The notes beneath the pieces were generated by a model, which worked only from the letters and a program-made list of their open reading frames with translations, ran no database searches and was not told the origin of the DNA. From assembly GCF_028561565.1 (NCBI RefSeq), contig NZ_JAQQTE010000001.1, positions 429,717 through 493,716 on the forward strand: 64,000 nt of DNA, written 5' to 3'. Shown here one piece after another: positions 33,529 through 43,242 of this stretch. The DNA is from Gilvibacter sediminis (GTDB taxonomy: Bacteria > Bacteroidota > Bacteroidia > Flavobacteriales > Flavobacteriaceae). Every line of letters begins with the position of its first letter. Within the stretch, counting starts at the first letter, position 1. Made by a program: the position numbers and the translations under genes.

Positions 33529-34809
33529 CTAAGGTTGCCACACTTTTTTGCGAATATAATAGGCTCCGATGAGTTTGGAAAGTACCACACTCACTGCCGT
33601 TGCTGTTGCAACGCCGTAAATTCCGTGAGATTGTACCAAGCTGAGGTTTAAGATCACATTGACAATAAATGCGATAAATAAGATATTCTGCCAATAGACC
33701 TGATGACCCGTCATTTGAAACATAGCACTCACAGGTCCCAAGATAGCGTTAATAAGTTGACCGGCGGCTAAAATGATCAAGGCCCAAGCAAAAGGAATGA
33801 ACTCATCCCCGAAAAGACCCAGAATAAAGCCTTTAAACAATAATATGCCTAAAAACAACCCTAAGGCTACCACAGAGTTTACTAAGACCGTAAATCGAAC
33901 CATACGCTTAAATAGGCCCATTTCTCCATTGCCAAAAGCAGTGGCGATCTTTGGTGCCAAAATGGAATCTGTGGCCTGCATGGCAAAACTCACCACGGCG
34001 GCTACTTTGATCAGCACACTGTAAATACCAACCTCAGCACTGTCCTTAAAAATTCCCAGGATCACACTATCTGCCCATCCGAGAAAAACAATGAGCGAAG
34101 CGCTTAAAAGCATAGGTAAAGATTGTTTGACAAAGCTCTTGGTGCGATACATACTCTCCTTGACTACCGGAAATACTGTACGGCGTAAATACACCAGACT
34201 AATGACAACCAAAGTCAATACAGCACCTGTATGGGCAATTGCAGCTACAATAGCCTCATCGGGTTCAAAGGCCATCAGCAGGACAAAGAAAAAGATCAGG
34301 CTGAATAAGAAACGGCCACCATTGAAAAGAAAAGCGTACAAACTGTTCATGCGCAATCCGCGGAAGATCGCTGCATGCAATAGCACAAAGGAAAACAACA
34401 TCACACAGGGGGCTGTCCACTGCAAGAATGGGGTGAGTTCTGGATCTTTAAATACTTTAAGGCTGATCAAATCCGCAGCAAAGAAGATCACGGTACTCAG
34501 CACCAAGGTGGCCAGCATCAGATAGGGCAACAGTTTAAAATAGATGCCGCGTGCATTGTTCAAATTGTCTTGCAAGGCAAAAACTTTGACAAAGTGCGTG
34601 TCTATTCCCAATCGGCAGGCCAGCGAACTTAAGATCATCACCGAAAAGCTCAACGATAAGCGCCCTTGAGTCTCTGGCCCAAAATATTTCACCACAAAAT
34701 AGATGAACAGATAGCCGCTTAAAAAACCGAGCATACGTATGGCCAAGGCCTTTCCGCCCTTAGCTAAAATCTCTTTGAAGTCTGTATTTAAATTTCGTGG
34801 ATTAATAAT
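33529..34809 (-). CDS. Wzx-type polysaccharide flippase (start codon uncertain)
   Basis: Moves the lipid-linked repeat unit across the inner membrane. About twelve membrane helices are visible, with the opening RMLGFLSGYLFIYFVVKYFGPETQGRLSL typical of the MOP/PST exporter group. The first usable TTG (34746) gives 405 residues, but the frame upstream is open to a stop at 34819-34821. That upstream segment encodes NLNTDFKEILAKGGKALAIR, which looks like the normal family N-terminus (charged tip, then KGGxAL). No ATG, GTG or TTG exists there; only ATT codons at 34809 and 34806 stand right after the esterase stop. The start given here is therefore a hypothesis. Confidence 0.85.
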   Translation of the reverse strand: MINPRNLNTDFKEILAKGGKALAIRMLGFLSGYLFIYFVVKYFGPETQGRLSLSFSVMILSSLACRLGIDTHFVKVFALQDNLNNARGIYFKLLPYLMLATLVLSTVIFFAADLISLKVFKDPELTPFLQWTAPCVMLFSFVLLHAAIFRGLRMNSLYAFLFNGGRFLFSLIFFFVLLMAFEPDEAIVAAIAHTGAVLTLVVISLVYLRRTVFPVVKESMYRTKSFVKQSLPMLLSASLIVFLGWADSVILGIFKDSAEVGIYSVLIKVAAVVSFAMQATDSILAPKIATAFGNGEMGLFKRMVRFTVLVNSVVALGLFLGILLFKGFILGLFGDEFIPFAWALIILAAGQLINAILGPVSAMFQMTGHQVYWQNILFIAFIVNVILNLSLVQSHGIYGVATATAVSVVLSKLIGAYYIRKKVWQP

Positions 34810-34810
34810 A

Positions 34811-35746
34811 TTAATTCTTTAGCGTTGCAGCCTTACGTCTTCGATACAATAAGACAAATAAAGTCAATCCCCCTATTAGCCCGAAAACAAAGTACATAAA
34901 TGATCTCTGAAAATCGCTGAATTGGACACTGTTGTTTTGAAGAAAGGCGGATATCTTTGGTTCAGTATCCTCATAAATAGTAGGCACTTCGTTCCACATG
35001 GAATGGCCGACTCCATCGAGCAGAATTAGCTCCAAAGAATCTCCTTTTTCAGTAGCCTTATTTGCAAAGGTCCTCAAGTCCTTTGAGCGAATTAATGGAT
35101 CATCAGATCCAGAAAATATAATACTTGGAACAATTCTCGCCTCACTTTCCATGTAAACATTCCATGGAGAAAACCAAGAAACATCATCATCACCAATTAG
35201 ATCAGATCCATAACCCAAACTATCATTTCTTATCACGGGAGAATAGGCCACAATTAAATTTGGTCTATATCGAGAAAATGGAGCGAGACTTCGAGGATTT
35301 GCTAAACAGGCCGCATAAGCCATTTGACCTCCAACGGATGCACCAATAGCTATAATTTGATCAGGGTCTAAATAAAGCTTATCTGCGTTTGTTCTCAAAA
35401 AGAAAATTGCATCCTGAACATCTTCCAAAGCGTCTTGAGGTGTAGCTCCGGGAAACTCCGTGCTGGTTCTATATTCCACCACATAGGATCTTGCGCCCAT
35501 TTTTGATAAGTCTCTGGCTAAATCCTTAAGCTGAAACCAATTGAAGTCTAACCATCCGCCACCAGATAAAAGCACAAGTGCCGGGGCCATCTCGTCATTT
35601 GATATTTGGTTATTAACCCGCATACTCAGTATCCTTAAAGACGAACCATCGGGAGTCTTTTTATAAGGTATAGTATCTTGACCACTGACCTTAATGGCTC
35701 CGCAGAAAAGAAGTATTGTAATTAAGCATGTTAGAAGCCGTTTCAT
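34811..35746 (-). CDS. Membrane-anchored alpha/beta-hydrolase (acetyl esterase-like)
   Basis: A 311-residue exported esterase of the BD-FAE/hormone-sensitive-lipase-like group. It has a signal peptide (~1-22), the oxyanion loop SGGGW (61-65), the nucleophile elbow GASVGG with Ser137, an Asp in GSDDP (~216) and His248 in GVGHSMW. A C-terminal membrane helix (~283-301) with a basic tail (YRRRKAA) would keep it on the periplasmic face of the inner membrane. It follows the SGNH acyltransferase partner with a one-base gap, so it may trim acyl groups that the MBOAT set adds. Confidence 0.85.
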   Translation of the reverse strand: MKRLLTCLITILLFCGAIKVSGQDTIPYKKTPDGSSLRILSMRVNNQISNDEMAPALVLLSGGGWLDFNWFQLKDLARDLSKMGARSYVVEYRTSTEFPGATPQDALEDVQDAIFFLRTNADKLYLDPDQIIAIGASVGGQMAYAACLANPRSLAPFSRYRPNLIVAYSPVIRNDSLGYGSDLIGDDDVSWFSPWNVYMESEARIVPSIIFSGSDDPLIRSKDLRTFANKATEKGDSLELILLDGVGHSMWNEVPTIYEDTEPKISAFLQNNSVQFSDFQRSFMYFVFGLIGGLTLFVLLYRRRKAATLKN

Positions 35747-35747
35747 C

Positions 35748-37193
35748 TTATTGAATGTCTATGAAAGAACCTATTTTGTTTATAACAGTCGCCTCACCAA
35801 CAACTCCTTTGTAACCATCTGAATCATAGATGAAAATGCGCAAACGCTCTATGTCTTTTATAGTAGTCCTTAAGGGCTTATTAAACGGAATACTTAGATC
35901 TTCTAAACGGAATGTTAGATTGTCAAAAGCGCGCCCTTTCTCTTGACTTACTGGTGCTAATTGATCCTCTTTGCCAGCCTTTGGATATACTTGTACACTC
36001 AAAATATAAGCTCCATTTAAACTGAGGTTTTGTGGTAAGAAATCCAAGCTGAGCTGCAAGTGACCCAGCTTCTGGTGTAGCTTTAGGTCTTTAAAGCCGA
36101 GTTGCTCCGTAAAGGCCGTGGTTGTAGAATCTTGATAGAGTAGATTGCCTTCTGTTAATAATACCAACTTGCTGTTAAATTCTTCTTGTTCTGCTTTCCA
36201 CATGGCTTCTGATGAGCGATCTGGCAAATCATAATATTCATTGATGTATTGCCCCAAATGATTAGAGGATTTCAATGCACCATAAAAGTTTAAATGACTT
36301 GCATCTTTAAAATCTGACCGTTTTAGATCTAATTGCTCATAAAATTGGTTTTGATTGATATATCTCACATCATATTTATTCGCCAATGCAATTAGCTCCT
36401 CATACATTTGATAGTTCACCCACGGGTATCGCAGGTCGGGTACGGTATAGAGTAATAACTCAAAGTCATGCTTCTTAGACAGTTCAACCAATAGTTCCAA
36501 TTCTGCTATGTGTTTTGGCTTAATAAAATTCTCTGCCTTCTTGACTACAGGAGTTATTATTTTAAAGTCTTTATAAACCTCTGATAAACTATCATTTAGC
36601 GTTTTGTAAGCTCCCATATAACCCCTATCAAAAAAATTCAGATAAGGATCAATTTCCAGCCTTCTGTCTAAATCAATATAATCTTGTTTGTACCAGTCTT
36701 TGTGGTTTCGCAAAAAGGGCGAGTATACTCCAGAAAGCTCATTTAAATTGTAAATGTCCCAGCAGCGACGAAACTTTAACCAAGAAGTATTTGATGCAAA
36801 ATCAAAGGCTCGTAATTGAAATCCCTTGGATACATCAGTCTCTATATCTGCCAAAGACCCTCTAAAAATTTCAACAGCCACAAGCTTCGGAGCGCATGAT
36901 TTAAGGGCTTCTTCTAAAATAACACTAGAAAGCTCAAGTCTTAATCCATCACTTCCGAAATTAAAACTTCTGCTCTTGGTATGCTTGTCAATGACTGACG
37001 GAATAGTTGAGGTAAAAACATGTGAACTTCCTATGAACAGCACGTCAACTTCATTGTTTGCAATAGTTTGCTCAAAAGCCGCCTTAGTATTGTGGAACTT
37101 ATGATCTGTAGCAAAAACTCGATTTAAATACCAAAATCCACCTCCGAGGAGCAAAACAAAGAGAACAATATTGATTTTTGACTTTTGACCCAT
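35748..37193 (-). CDS. SGNH-type partner of the MBOAT acyltransferase (AlgJ/DltD-like role)
   Basis: A 481-residue protein with one N-terminal membrane helix (~8-26) and a periplasmic SGNH-like domain. GSSH (55-58) carries the nucleophile Ser, and DASH (297-300) gives the Asp-x-x-His pair, matching AlgJ/AlgX and related acyl-transfer partners. The remainder (~340-481) is a beta-rich region that may bind the glycan. The gene overlaps the MBOAT stop (TAATG). The likely role is to pass acetyl groups brought by the MBOAT protein to the polysaccharide in the periplasm. Confidence 0.8.
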   Translation of the reverse strand: MGQKSKINIVLFVLLLGGGFWYLNRVFATDHKFHNTKAAFEQTIANNEVDVLFIGSSHVFTSTIPSVIDKHTKSRSFNFGSDGLRLELSSVILEEALKSCAPKLVAVEIFRGSLADIETDVSKGFQLRAFDFASNTSWLKFRRCWDIYNLNELSGVYSPFLRNHKDWYKQDYIDLDRRLEIDPYLNFFDRGYMGAYKTLNDSLSEVYKDFKIITPVVKKAENFIKPKHIAELELLVELSKKHDFELLLYTVPDLRYPWVNYQMYEELIALANKYDVRYINQNQFYEQLDLKRSDFKDASHLNFYGALKSSNHLGQYINEYYDLPDRSSEAMWKAEQEEFNSKLVLLTEGNLLYQDSTTTAFTEQLGFKDLKLHQKLGHLQLSLDFLPQNLSLNGAYILSVQVYPKAGKEDQLAPVSQEKGRAFDNLTFRLEDLSIPFNKPLRTTIKDIERLRIFIYDSDGYKGVVGEATVINKIGSFIDIQ

Positions 37194-38632
37194 TAGAACT
37201 GAAAGTAAATGAATTCAGATACGCCTTCTTCCCCATAGATCCCGAAGATCAAAATGGTAAAAACGATAACCATATACAGTACCGGTCTGAAGAAGAATGG
37301 AATTTTATCCAATAGCTTTACCGCGCCAAACCTGCGGTGGGTTGCATCAAAGATCAGCAGCAGTAATATTGCGACTAAACCAGCTAAGAATTCGGGTTGG
37401 TCAAGCCCCAACTCAAAATAATTGGTAGGCTTGGACCAATCAAAAATACCTTTGGCCACGTACAACGCGTCTGCGGTACTATTCGCTCTAAAGAAAATCC
37501 AAGCAAAAGATGCTATGATAAATGTCAAAGGAATAAACACAAGAGTTCCTAAAATACCTTTTCTAGAAACCTTTAAGCCGTGATTATTCATGGCTTTTTC
37601 TGCCACTATAAACAAGCCGTGTATGGCTCCCCAGATCACAAAAGTAATGGCCGCACCATGCCAAAGTCCACTCACTAAAAACACGATAAACAAGTTGGTG
37701 TAAACACGCAGCTCTTTCTTTCTGCTTCCTCCAAGTGGGATGTACACATAATCTCTAAACCATGAAGATAAAGATATGTGCCAACGCCTCCAGAATTCCG
37801 TTATGGATTTAGAAAAATAAGGCGCGTCAAAGTTCTTCATCAGGTCAAAACCAAGTATTCTTGCAGCTCCAATTGCAATATCGCTATAGCCCGAAAAATC
37901 ACAGTAGATCTGAAACGCAAAGGCAATGGTGGCCACAATCAATGCTCCCCCTCCGTAACTCTCTGGATCATTATAAACTTGATTTACCAAGATCCCTAAA
38001 CGATCTGCAATGACCATTTTTTTAAACAATCCAAAAGCCATCAACAGCAGGCCAGTGCGCGCAAATCTATAGTTGAATTTATGCGTGACAAAGAACTGCG
38101 GCAAAAGGTGCTTTGCTCGTTCAATAGGCCCTGCCACCAACTGTGGAAAGAAAGCAACAAAGGAGAAAAAGGCCAACATATTTTTGGTAGGCTTGATCTT
38201 GCCATAGTAAATATCTATGGTATAACTCAGGGTCTGAAAGGTGTAGAAACTGATTCCTACAGGTAAGATGATGTCTAAGGTCGTAGACTCGATCTCACCT
38301 CCAAAAAAGCGAAAGCTCTGTACAAAGGAATCAATAAAGAAATTCGCGTATTTGAAGTAAACCAAAAGCCCCAAATTGGAGATCAAACTTACCAGCAACA
38401 GTGTTTTTCGTTTGGCTTTTTTATCGGTTTCTCCAAGGGCCTTCCCAACAAAAAAGTCGACGAAGGAACTAAAAATGATCAAGAACAAAAAGCGCCAATC
38501 CCACCAGCCGTAAAAGAGGTAGCTGGCTCCTAAAATAAGGACGTTTCTCAAAGTCAACTGCTTGGCAGCTAGCCAGTAAAGCACAAAGAATACTGGAAAG
38601 AAAATCGCAAAGTCAATTGAATTGAATAGCAC
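37193..38632 (-). CDS. MBOAT family O-acyltransferase (AlgI-like)
   Basis: A membrane protein of 479 residues that moves acyl groups, usually acetyl, from the cytoplasm to glycans outside. The MBOAT core is clear: FFPQLVAGPIERAKHLLPQF, FCDFSGYSDIAIG-type sequence (QIYCDFSGYSDIAIGAARIL), FWRRWHISLSSWFRDYVYIP with His285, and SGLWHGAAITFV with the catalytic His325. The start is GTG at 38632, 15 bases after wecC. It is followed by an AlgJ-like partner and an esterase, making a complete acylation unit. Confidence 0.96.
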   Translation of the reverse strand: MLFNSIDFAIFFPVFFVLYWLAAKQLTLRNVLILGASYLFYGWWDWRFLFLIIFSSFVDFFVGKALGETDKKAKRKTLLLVSLISNLGLLVYFKYANFFIDSFVQSFRFFGGEIESTTLDIILPVGISFYTFQTLSYTIDIYYGKIKPTKNMLAFFSFVAFFPQLVAGPIERAKHLLPQFFVTHKFNYRFARTGLLLMAFGLFKKMVIADRLGILVNQVYNDPESYGGGALIVATIAFAFQIYCDFSGYSDIAIGAARILGFDLMKNFDAPYFSKSITEFWRRWHISLSSWFRDYVYIPLGGSRKKELRVYTNLFIVFLVSGLWHGAAITFVIWGAIHGLFIVAEKAMNNHGLKVSRKGILGTLVFIPLTFIIASFAWIFFRANSTADALYVAKGIFDWSKPTNYFELGLDQPEFLAGLVAILLLLIFDATHRRFGAVKLLDKIPFFFRPVLYMVIVFTILIFGIYGEEGVSEFIYFQF

Positions 38633-38647
38633 GGGCGCTTCTGGATT

Positions 38648-39853
38648 TTAGAGCATACCTACAAAGTCTAATTTCTGTTTTTTGTCTCCAATCTGCAAGG
38701 ATCGGAAGCCTTTGTGACCCACAAGGAACACAATAATATCGGCTTTCTTAACAGCTTCAGTAGGCTCAGTGAGCTCACGCCCGTGCCCGTTTTGTAGATT
38801 CGGTTCTACTTGCAAAATTTGATGTCCTTCTTCGATCAAGGTCTCCGTAACGTAAAGCGCTGGAGACTCTCTTAGATCATCAATATCCGGCTTAAAAGCC
38901 AAGCCCATACAGGCAATGACTGGCTCGCGTTTATGCTCAATTTTAAAGGCGAGTGCCTTGTTCTTTATTTTTTCAATGACCCATTCGGTCTTGAAATTAT
39001 TCACCTCACGGGATTTGCGAATGATCTTACTCTGCTCTGGAAATTCAGAAACGATAAACCAAGGATCAACCGCAATACAATGGCCTCCTACTCCTGTTCC
39101 TGGGCGTAAAATATTTACTCTTGGGTGTTTGTTTGCCAAGGCGATCATCTCCCAAACGTCTATCCCCGCCTTATCACAGATCATGGAAAGTTCGTTGGCA
39201 AAGGCGATTTGATTATCACGCGATGCGTTTTCTACCAATTTGACCATTTCAGCAGTCTTGGCATTGGTTGGGTGCAGGTCTCCGACCACAAAGTGCTTGT
39301 AAAAAGCAATGGCTTTTTGGGTGGATTGCTCGTCAATCCCACCTATCGCTCGGTCGTTGTGCTTGAGTTCATGCAACACATTTCCCGGCAAAACACGCTC
39401 CGGACAATAGGCCATATAGACATCGCCATTGAGTTCCGGACGTTGCTCGTGGATCAAGGCGCGCATTTTTTCTGTTGTTCCAACAGGTGAAGTAGACTCT
39501 AAAATCACCAAAGCACCCTTTTTAAGCGTTGGAATGATCTTTTCGGTAGCAGCGGTCACAAAACTGAGATCGGGCACGTGGTCGTCTTTAAATGGCGTAG
39601 GAACAGCAATTAAATAGACGTCAGCTTCTTCTGGTTGCGTAGTCGCGCGTAAATGCCCTTTGTGCACTACGTGATGCACCAAACCGTCCAGATCGGGTTC
39701 TACAATGTGAATTTGCCCGCGGTTAATGGTATCTACTACGTGCTGATGTATATCCACACCGATCACTTCCAGTCCGCGACTCGCGATCAATGCTGCAGTG
39801 GGCAGGCCAATATAGCCCAGTCCCATCATTACTACTTTTGGTTTATGTGCCAT
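38648..39853 (-). CDS. wecC: UDP-N-acetyl-D-mannosamine dehydrogenase
   Basis: Oxidises UDP-ManNAc to UDP-ManNAcA with NAD. The 401 residues show GLGYIGLPTAALIASRG (11-27), the substrate segment LLESTSPVGTTE-type (VILESTSPVGTTEKMR), the catalytic Cys in RPGTGVGGHCIAVDPW near residue 258, and GLAFKPDIDDLRESPA. These elements fit the UDP-HexNAc dehydrogenases rather than ugd. It lies 2 bases after wecB, which supplies the substrate. The product would be used by the WecG-like enzyme at 22215. Confidence 0.95.
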   Translation of the reverse strand: MAHKPKVVMMGLGYIGLPTAALIASRGLEVIGVDIHQHVVDTINRGQIHIVEPDLDGLVHHVVHKGHLRATTQPEEADVYLIAVPTPFKDDHVPDLSFVTAATEKIIPTLKKGALVILESTSPVGTTEKMRALIHEQRPELNGDVYMAYCPERVLPGNVLHELKHNDRAIGGIDEQSTQKAIAFYKHFVVGDLHPTNAKTAEMVKLVENASRDNQIAFANELSMICDKAGIDVWEMIALANKHPRVNILRPGTGVGGHCIAVDPWFIVSEFPEQSKIIRKSREVNNFKTEWVIEKIKNKALAFKIEHKREPVIACMGLAFKPDIDDLRESPALYVTETLIEEGHQILQVEPNLQNGHGRELTEPTEAVKKADIIVFLVGHKGFRSLQIGDKKQKLDFVGML

Positions 39854-39855
39854 CT

Positions 39856-40983
39856 TTACAATTGGTTCATAAAACTAACAATTCTTTCACAAGCCTTGCC
39901 ATCACCATAAGGGTTGTGCAACTGGCTCAGCTTTTCATATTGGGCCGGATCGTCCATCAAACGCTTGGTTTCATTCACGATCAGATCAACATCGGTGCCC
40001 ACCAACAAAACAGTCCCAGCCTCGACGGCTTCTGGGCGCTCCGTTGTTGTTCGCGTTACCAAAACTGGCTTTCCTAAACTCGGAGCCTCTTCTTGAATCC
40101 CACCGCTATCGGTAATGATCAAATAGGCGCGCTTCATCAGCCAAATAAAAGCGGGATACGCCAAAGGATCCACCAAGTGAATGTTAGAAATGCCCTGCAA
40201 GTATTCATTCACGGGCCCTTTTACATTCGGATTCAAATGCACTGGATAGACGAGTTCCGCCTCGGGATAGGTTTTTGCAATGGTACTCAGTGCACGGCAA
40301 ATAGCCTCTAAACCGTCTCCATGATTTTCACGGCGGTGTCCTGTAATGAGAATTAAACGTTTGTTCGGGTCTACGATTTGCTCTAAACTAGCAATCTCCG
40401 TATTGGAATAATCAGGCTGTTCCACGATCTCTAAGCCTTTGAACAGCGCATCGATCACCGTGTTTCCGGTGATGCATATATTTTCTTCTGCGGTGTTTTC
40501 TCGCTTTAAATTGGCTGCGGATGTTGGGGTGGGCGCAAAATGATAATCCGCGATCTTTCCGGTCAAGGTTCTGTTGAACTCCTCTGGAAAGGGATATTGT
40601 CTGTTGAAAGTTCTCAGCCCGGCTTCTACGTGGCAGACTTTTGCGCCGCTGTAAAAAGCTGCAATTCCGGTGGCCGTTGAGGTAGTGGTATCTCCGTGGA
40701 CGTATACATAATCCGGAGCAAATTCCTCTAAAACAGGCTTCAAGTTTGTAATGATATCTGCCGTTAGGGTGTAGAGGTTTTGATTTGGACGCATAAGCGC
40801 CAGGTCATAATCCGGTTGGATGTTGAAAAACTCCAGAACCTGATCCAGCATTTCACGGTGCTGCCCGGTTACACAAACCTTGACCTCCCAGTTGGATTGC
40901 TTCAAGGCGTGGTGTACCAAGGGAGCCATTTTTATAGCCTCCGGACGAGTACCAAAAACAATTAAATGACGGCTTTTAGTCAT
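39856..40983 (-). CDS. wecB: UDP-N-acetylglucosamine 2-epimerase (non-hydrolysing)
   Basis: Interconverts UDP-GlcNAc and UDP-ManNAc. The 375-residue GT-B-like protein has IVFGTRPEAIKMAPLVHHAL at the N-terminus, YVHGDTTTSTATGIAAFY, HVEAGLRTFNRQYPFPEEFNR with the active Asp/Glu/His residues, and ITDSGGIQEEAPSLGKPVLVTR near the end, all diagnostic. It overlaps the rfbD stop by 8 bases and precedes wecC, so the four rhamnose genes and two ManNAcA genes form one supply block. Confidence 0.97.
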   Translation of the reverse strand: MTKSRHLIVFGTRPEAIKMAPLVHHALKQSNWEVKVCVTGQHREMLDQVLEFFNIQPDYDLALMRPNQNLYTLTADIITNLKPVLEEFAPDYVYVHGDTTTSTATGIAAFYSGAKVCHVEAGLRTFNRQYPFPEEFNRTLTGKIADYHFAPTPTSAANLKRENTAEENICITGNTVIDALFKGLEIVEQPDYSNTEIASLEQIVDPNKRLILITGHRRENHGDGLEAICRALSTIAKTYPEAELVYPVHLNPNVKGPVNEYLQGISNIHLVDPLAYPAFIWLMKRAYLIITDSGGIQEEAPSLGKPVLVTRTTTERPEAVEAGTVLLVGTDVDLIVNETKRLMDDPAQYEKLSQLHNPYGDGKACERIVSFMNQL

Positions 40984-41833
40984 GGTTGATTAGTTGATGC
41001 AAACTGGTTTTCCAATTCTGGGGATTCACGCCAAATACCTCCTTGATTTTTTCTTTACTCAAAACACTGTAGGCAGGACGTGCTGCAAATGTAGCATAAT
41101 GCTCCGTTGAGGCAACTTGATTCTCTCGCTTTTTTGACAATCCAGAGGCAATCGCAATAGCAAAGTCATACCAAGTCGCTTCACCTTCATTGCTGTAATG
41201 ATAGGTGCCATAATCTGATGCCTTTTCCGAGATGAGTTTCCAGAAAAACTCCGCCAGATCCAAACCGTTGGTTGGAGTCCCTGTTTGATCCGTAGTAATG
41301 GTCAGTTCCGCTCCTTCTTCTAATTTCTTCCGAATGGATCTGTAGAAGTTATGCCCATAAGGGCTGTAAAGCCAAGAGGTGCGTACAATAAAATGAGCTT
41401 CCAATGCTTCTTTTATTGCGACTTCACCGGCTTCTTTTGAGGCTCCATACACATTAATTGGCGCTGTCGGATACTGCTCAGAATAAGGCTCATTGGCCAT
41501 TCCGCCAAAAACGTAATCTGTGGAAGGGTGGATCAAAACCGTATGGTGCTTTTCACAGCACGCTGCTAGGTGCCCGACGGCCTCCGCGTTAAGTGCAAAG
41601 GCTGCATCGCGGTCAGATTCTGCTTTATCTACGGCCGTGTAGGCTGCAGTATTGATGCAATAGTCAAATTGATGGGTGTCAAACAGTGCTCCAACCGCCT
41701 CAGAATCGGTCAAATCTAACTCCTTGCGAGAGGCCCAAAGTACTTGATCGGCAAGAGACCCCGGAACGGTCGCTTTTAAGCATTGTCCAAGTTGACCAGA
41801 GGCTCCGGTGATAAGTATGCGCTGGTTGCCCAT
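40976..41833 (-). CDS. rfbD: dTDP-4-dehydrorhamnose reductase
   Basis: Last step of dTDP-L-rhamnose synthesis. The 285-residue SDR shows ITGASGQLGQCL (6-17), the NTAAYTAVDKAE block, STDYVFGG with the active Ser/Thr, and YGASKEAGE (Tyr-x3-Lys). It follows rfbC by 5 bases and overlaps wecB by 8. All four rhamnose genes are here and in frame. Confidence 0.97.
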   Translation of the reverse strand: MGNQRILITGASGQLGQCLKATVPGSLADQVLWASRKELDLTDSEAVGALFDTHQFDYCINTAAYTAVDKAESDRDAAFALNAEAVGHLAACCEKHHTVLIHPSTDYVFGGMANEPYSEQYPTAPINVYGASKEAGEVAIKEALEAHFIVRTSWLYSPYGHNFYRSIRKKLEEGAELTITTDQTGTPTNGLDLAEFFWKLISEKASDYGTYHYSNEGEATWYDFAIAIASGLSKKRENQVASTEHYATFAARPAYSVLSKEKIKEVFGVNPQNWKTSLHQLINHD

Positions 41834-41838
41834 GATGG

Positions 41839-42384
41839 TTAGAAGTTAGTTGGATCAAACAACGGCAGGTTCTGATCCTTCTCAGAAACAATTATTTGAT
41901 CTTTGGGTAGACGCCAATCGATCCCGAAGGTTGCGTCGTCAAAGCGAATTCCTGAATCAGATTCTCGATTGTAAAAGGCATCGCATTTATAGGCAAAGAC
42001 CGAATAGTCTGAGAGTGTCGCAAAGCCGTGTGCACATCCGCGCGGGATATATAGCTGCTGTTTGTTGTCCTCATCAAGTATGACAGCATAATGCTGACCA
42101 AAGCTCGGAGAGTTTTTGCGCAGATCAACAACCACGTCTAGCACTTGACCACTGATCACACGAACCAGTTTGGCCTGCTGATGCGGAGCCGTTTGAAAGT
42201 GCAGGCCACGAACTACGCCTTTTTTGGATCGTGATTGATTGTCCTGAACAAAATCAGTAGCAATTCCCGTTAAGGCTTCAAACTTCTCTTTGTGGAAGGT
42301 TTCGCAGAAGTAGCCGCGCTCATCCTGGTACACATCCGGAGTGATCAAATAACAATCTTGTATGGGTGTTGGAGTAACTTTCAT
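41839..42384 (-). CDS. rfbC: dTDP-4-dehydrorhamnose 3,5-epimerase
   Basis: Third step of dTDP-L-rhamnose synthesis. The 181-residue cupin dimer protein has the family blocks DERGYFCETFHKEKF, FVQDNQSRSKKGVVRGLHFQ with the catalytic His, KLVRVISGQVLDVVVDLRKNSP, and IPRGCAHGFATLSDYSVFAYKCD. Length is standard. Its ATG follows the rfbA stop without a gap. Confidence 0.98.
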   Translation of the reverse strand: MKVTPTPIQDCYLITPDVYQDERGYFCETFHKEKFEALTGIATDFVQDNQSRSKKGVVRGLHFQTAPHQQAKLVRVISGQVLDVVVDLRKNSPSFGQHYAVILDEDNKQQLYIPRGCAHGFATLSDYSVFAYKCDAFYNRESDSGIRFDDATFGIDWRLPKDQIIVSEKDQNLPLFDPTNF

Positions 42385-43242
42385 TTAATCCAATTGCATG
42401 AGGTAACTGCCGTAGCCACTTTTAACCAAGGGCGAAGCGAGCTTTTGCAGCTGAGACTTATCGATATAACCCATAGCATATGCCGCCTCTTCTATGGCGC
42501 CGATCTTTAATCCTTGTCGCTGTTCAATCACCTCAACGAATTGACTGGCTTGCATGAGAGATTCAAAGGTTCCGGTATCTAACCAAGCGGTTCCTTTGTC
42601 TAAGACGGCAACCTGCAGATCGCCCTGTTGTAAATAAACGTTGTTGACGTCAGTGATCTCTAATTCCCCTCGCGCACTTGGCTGAATGTTTTTGGCAATG
42701 TCAACCACACGATTGTCGTAGAAATAAATTCCAGGAACCGCATAGTTGGACTTAGGATGCTGCGGCTTCTCTTCTATGCTAACAGCTTTTCCTTCAGCGT
42801 TAAAATCAACCACACCATAACGCTGCGGATCATTCACATGATAGGCATAAATAATGCCTCCGTCTGGGTTGTTATTGGCTTGAAGAAGTTCTTTTAGACC
42901 GCTTCCGTAAAAGATATTATCTCCTAAGATCAAAGCCACCTTATCATCCCCAATAAATTCCTCGCCAATGATAAAAGCTTCTGCTAAACCTTTGGGTTCT
43001 GCTTGGGTGGCATAGCTGAACGAGCATCCCAACTGGCTTCCATCACCTAAAAGGGTTTTGAAAAGCGGAAGGTCTTTTGGAGTGGAAATAATCAAAATCT
43101 CACGAATCCCCGCATACATCAAAGTACTGAGCGGATAGTAGATCATCGGCTTATCATAAACAGGCATGAGCTGTTTACTCACAGCAATGGTCAGTGGGTG
43201 AAGTCGCGTTCCGGATCCTCCTGCCAAAATTATCCCTTTCAT
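42385..43242 (-). CDS. rfbA: Glucose-1-phosphate thymidylyltransferase
   Basis: First step of dTDP-L-rhamnose synthesis: glucose-1-phosphate plus dTTP gives dTDP-glucose. The 285 residues contain the nucleotide loop [16 protein letters not shown] (3-18), [30 protein letters not shown] with the metal Asp, and [14 protein letters not shown]. It overlaps the rfbB stop by 4 bases (ATGA). Confidence 0.98.
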   Translation of the reverse strand: MKGIILAGGSGTRLHPLTIAVSKQLMPVYDKPMIYYPLSTLMYAGIREILIISTPKDLPLFKTLLGDGSQLGCSFSYATQAEPKGLAEAFIIGEEFIGDDKVALILGDNIFYGSGLKELLQANNNPDGGIIYAYHVNDPQRYGVVDFNAEGKAVSIEEKPQHPKSNYAVPGIYFYDNRVVDIAKNIQPSARGELEITDVNNVYLQQGDLQVAVLDKGTAWLDTGTFESLMQASQFVEVIEQRQGLKIGAIEEAAYAMGYIDKSQLQKLASPLVKSGYGSYLMQLD

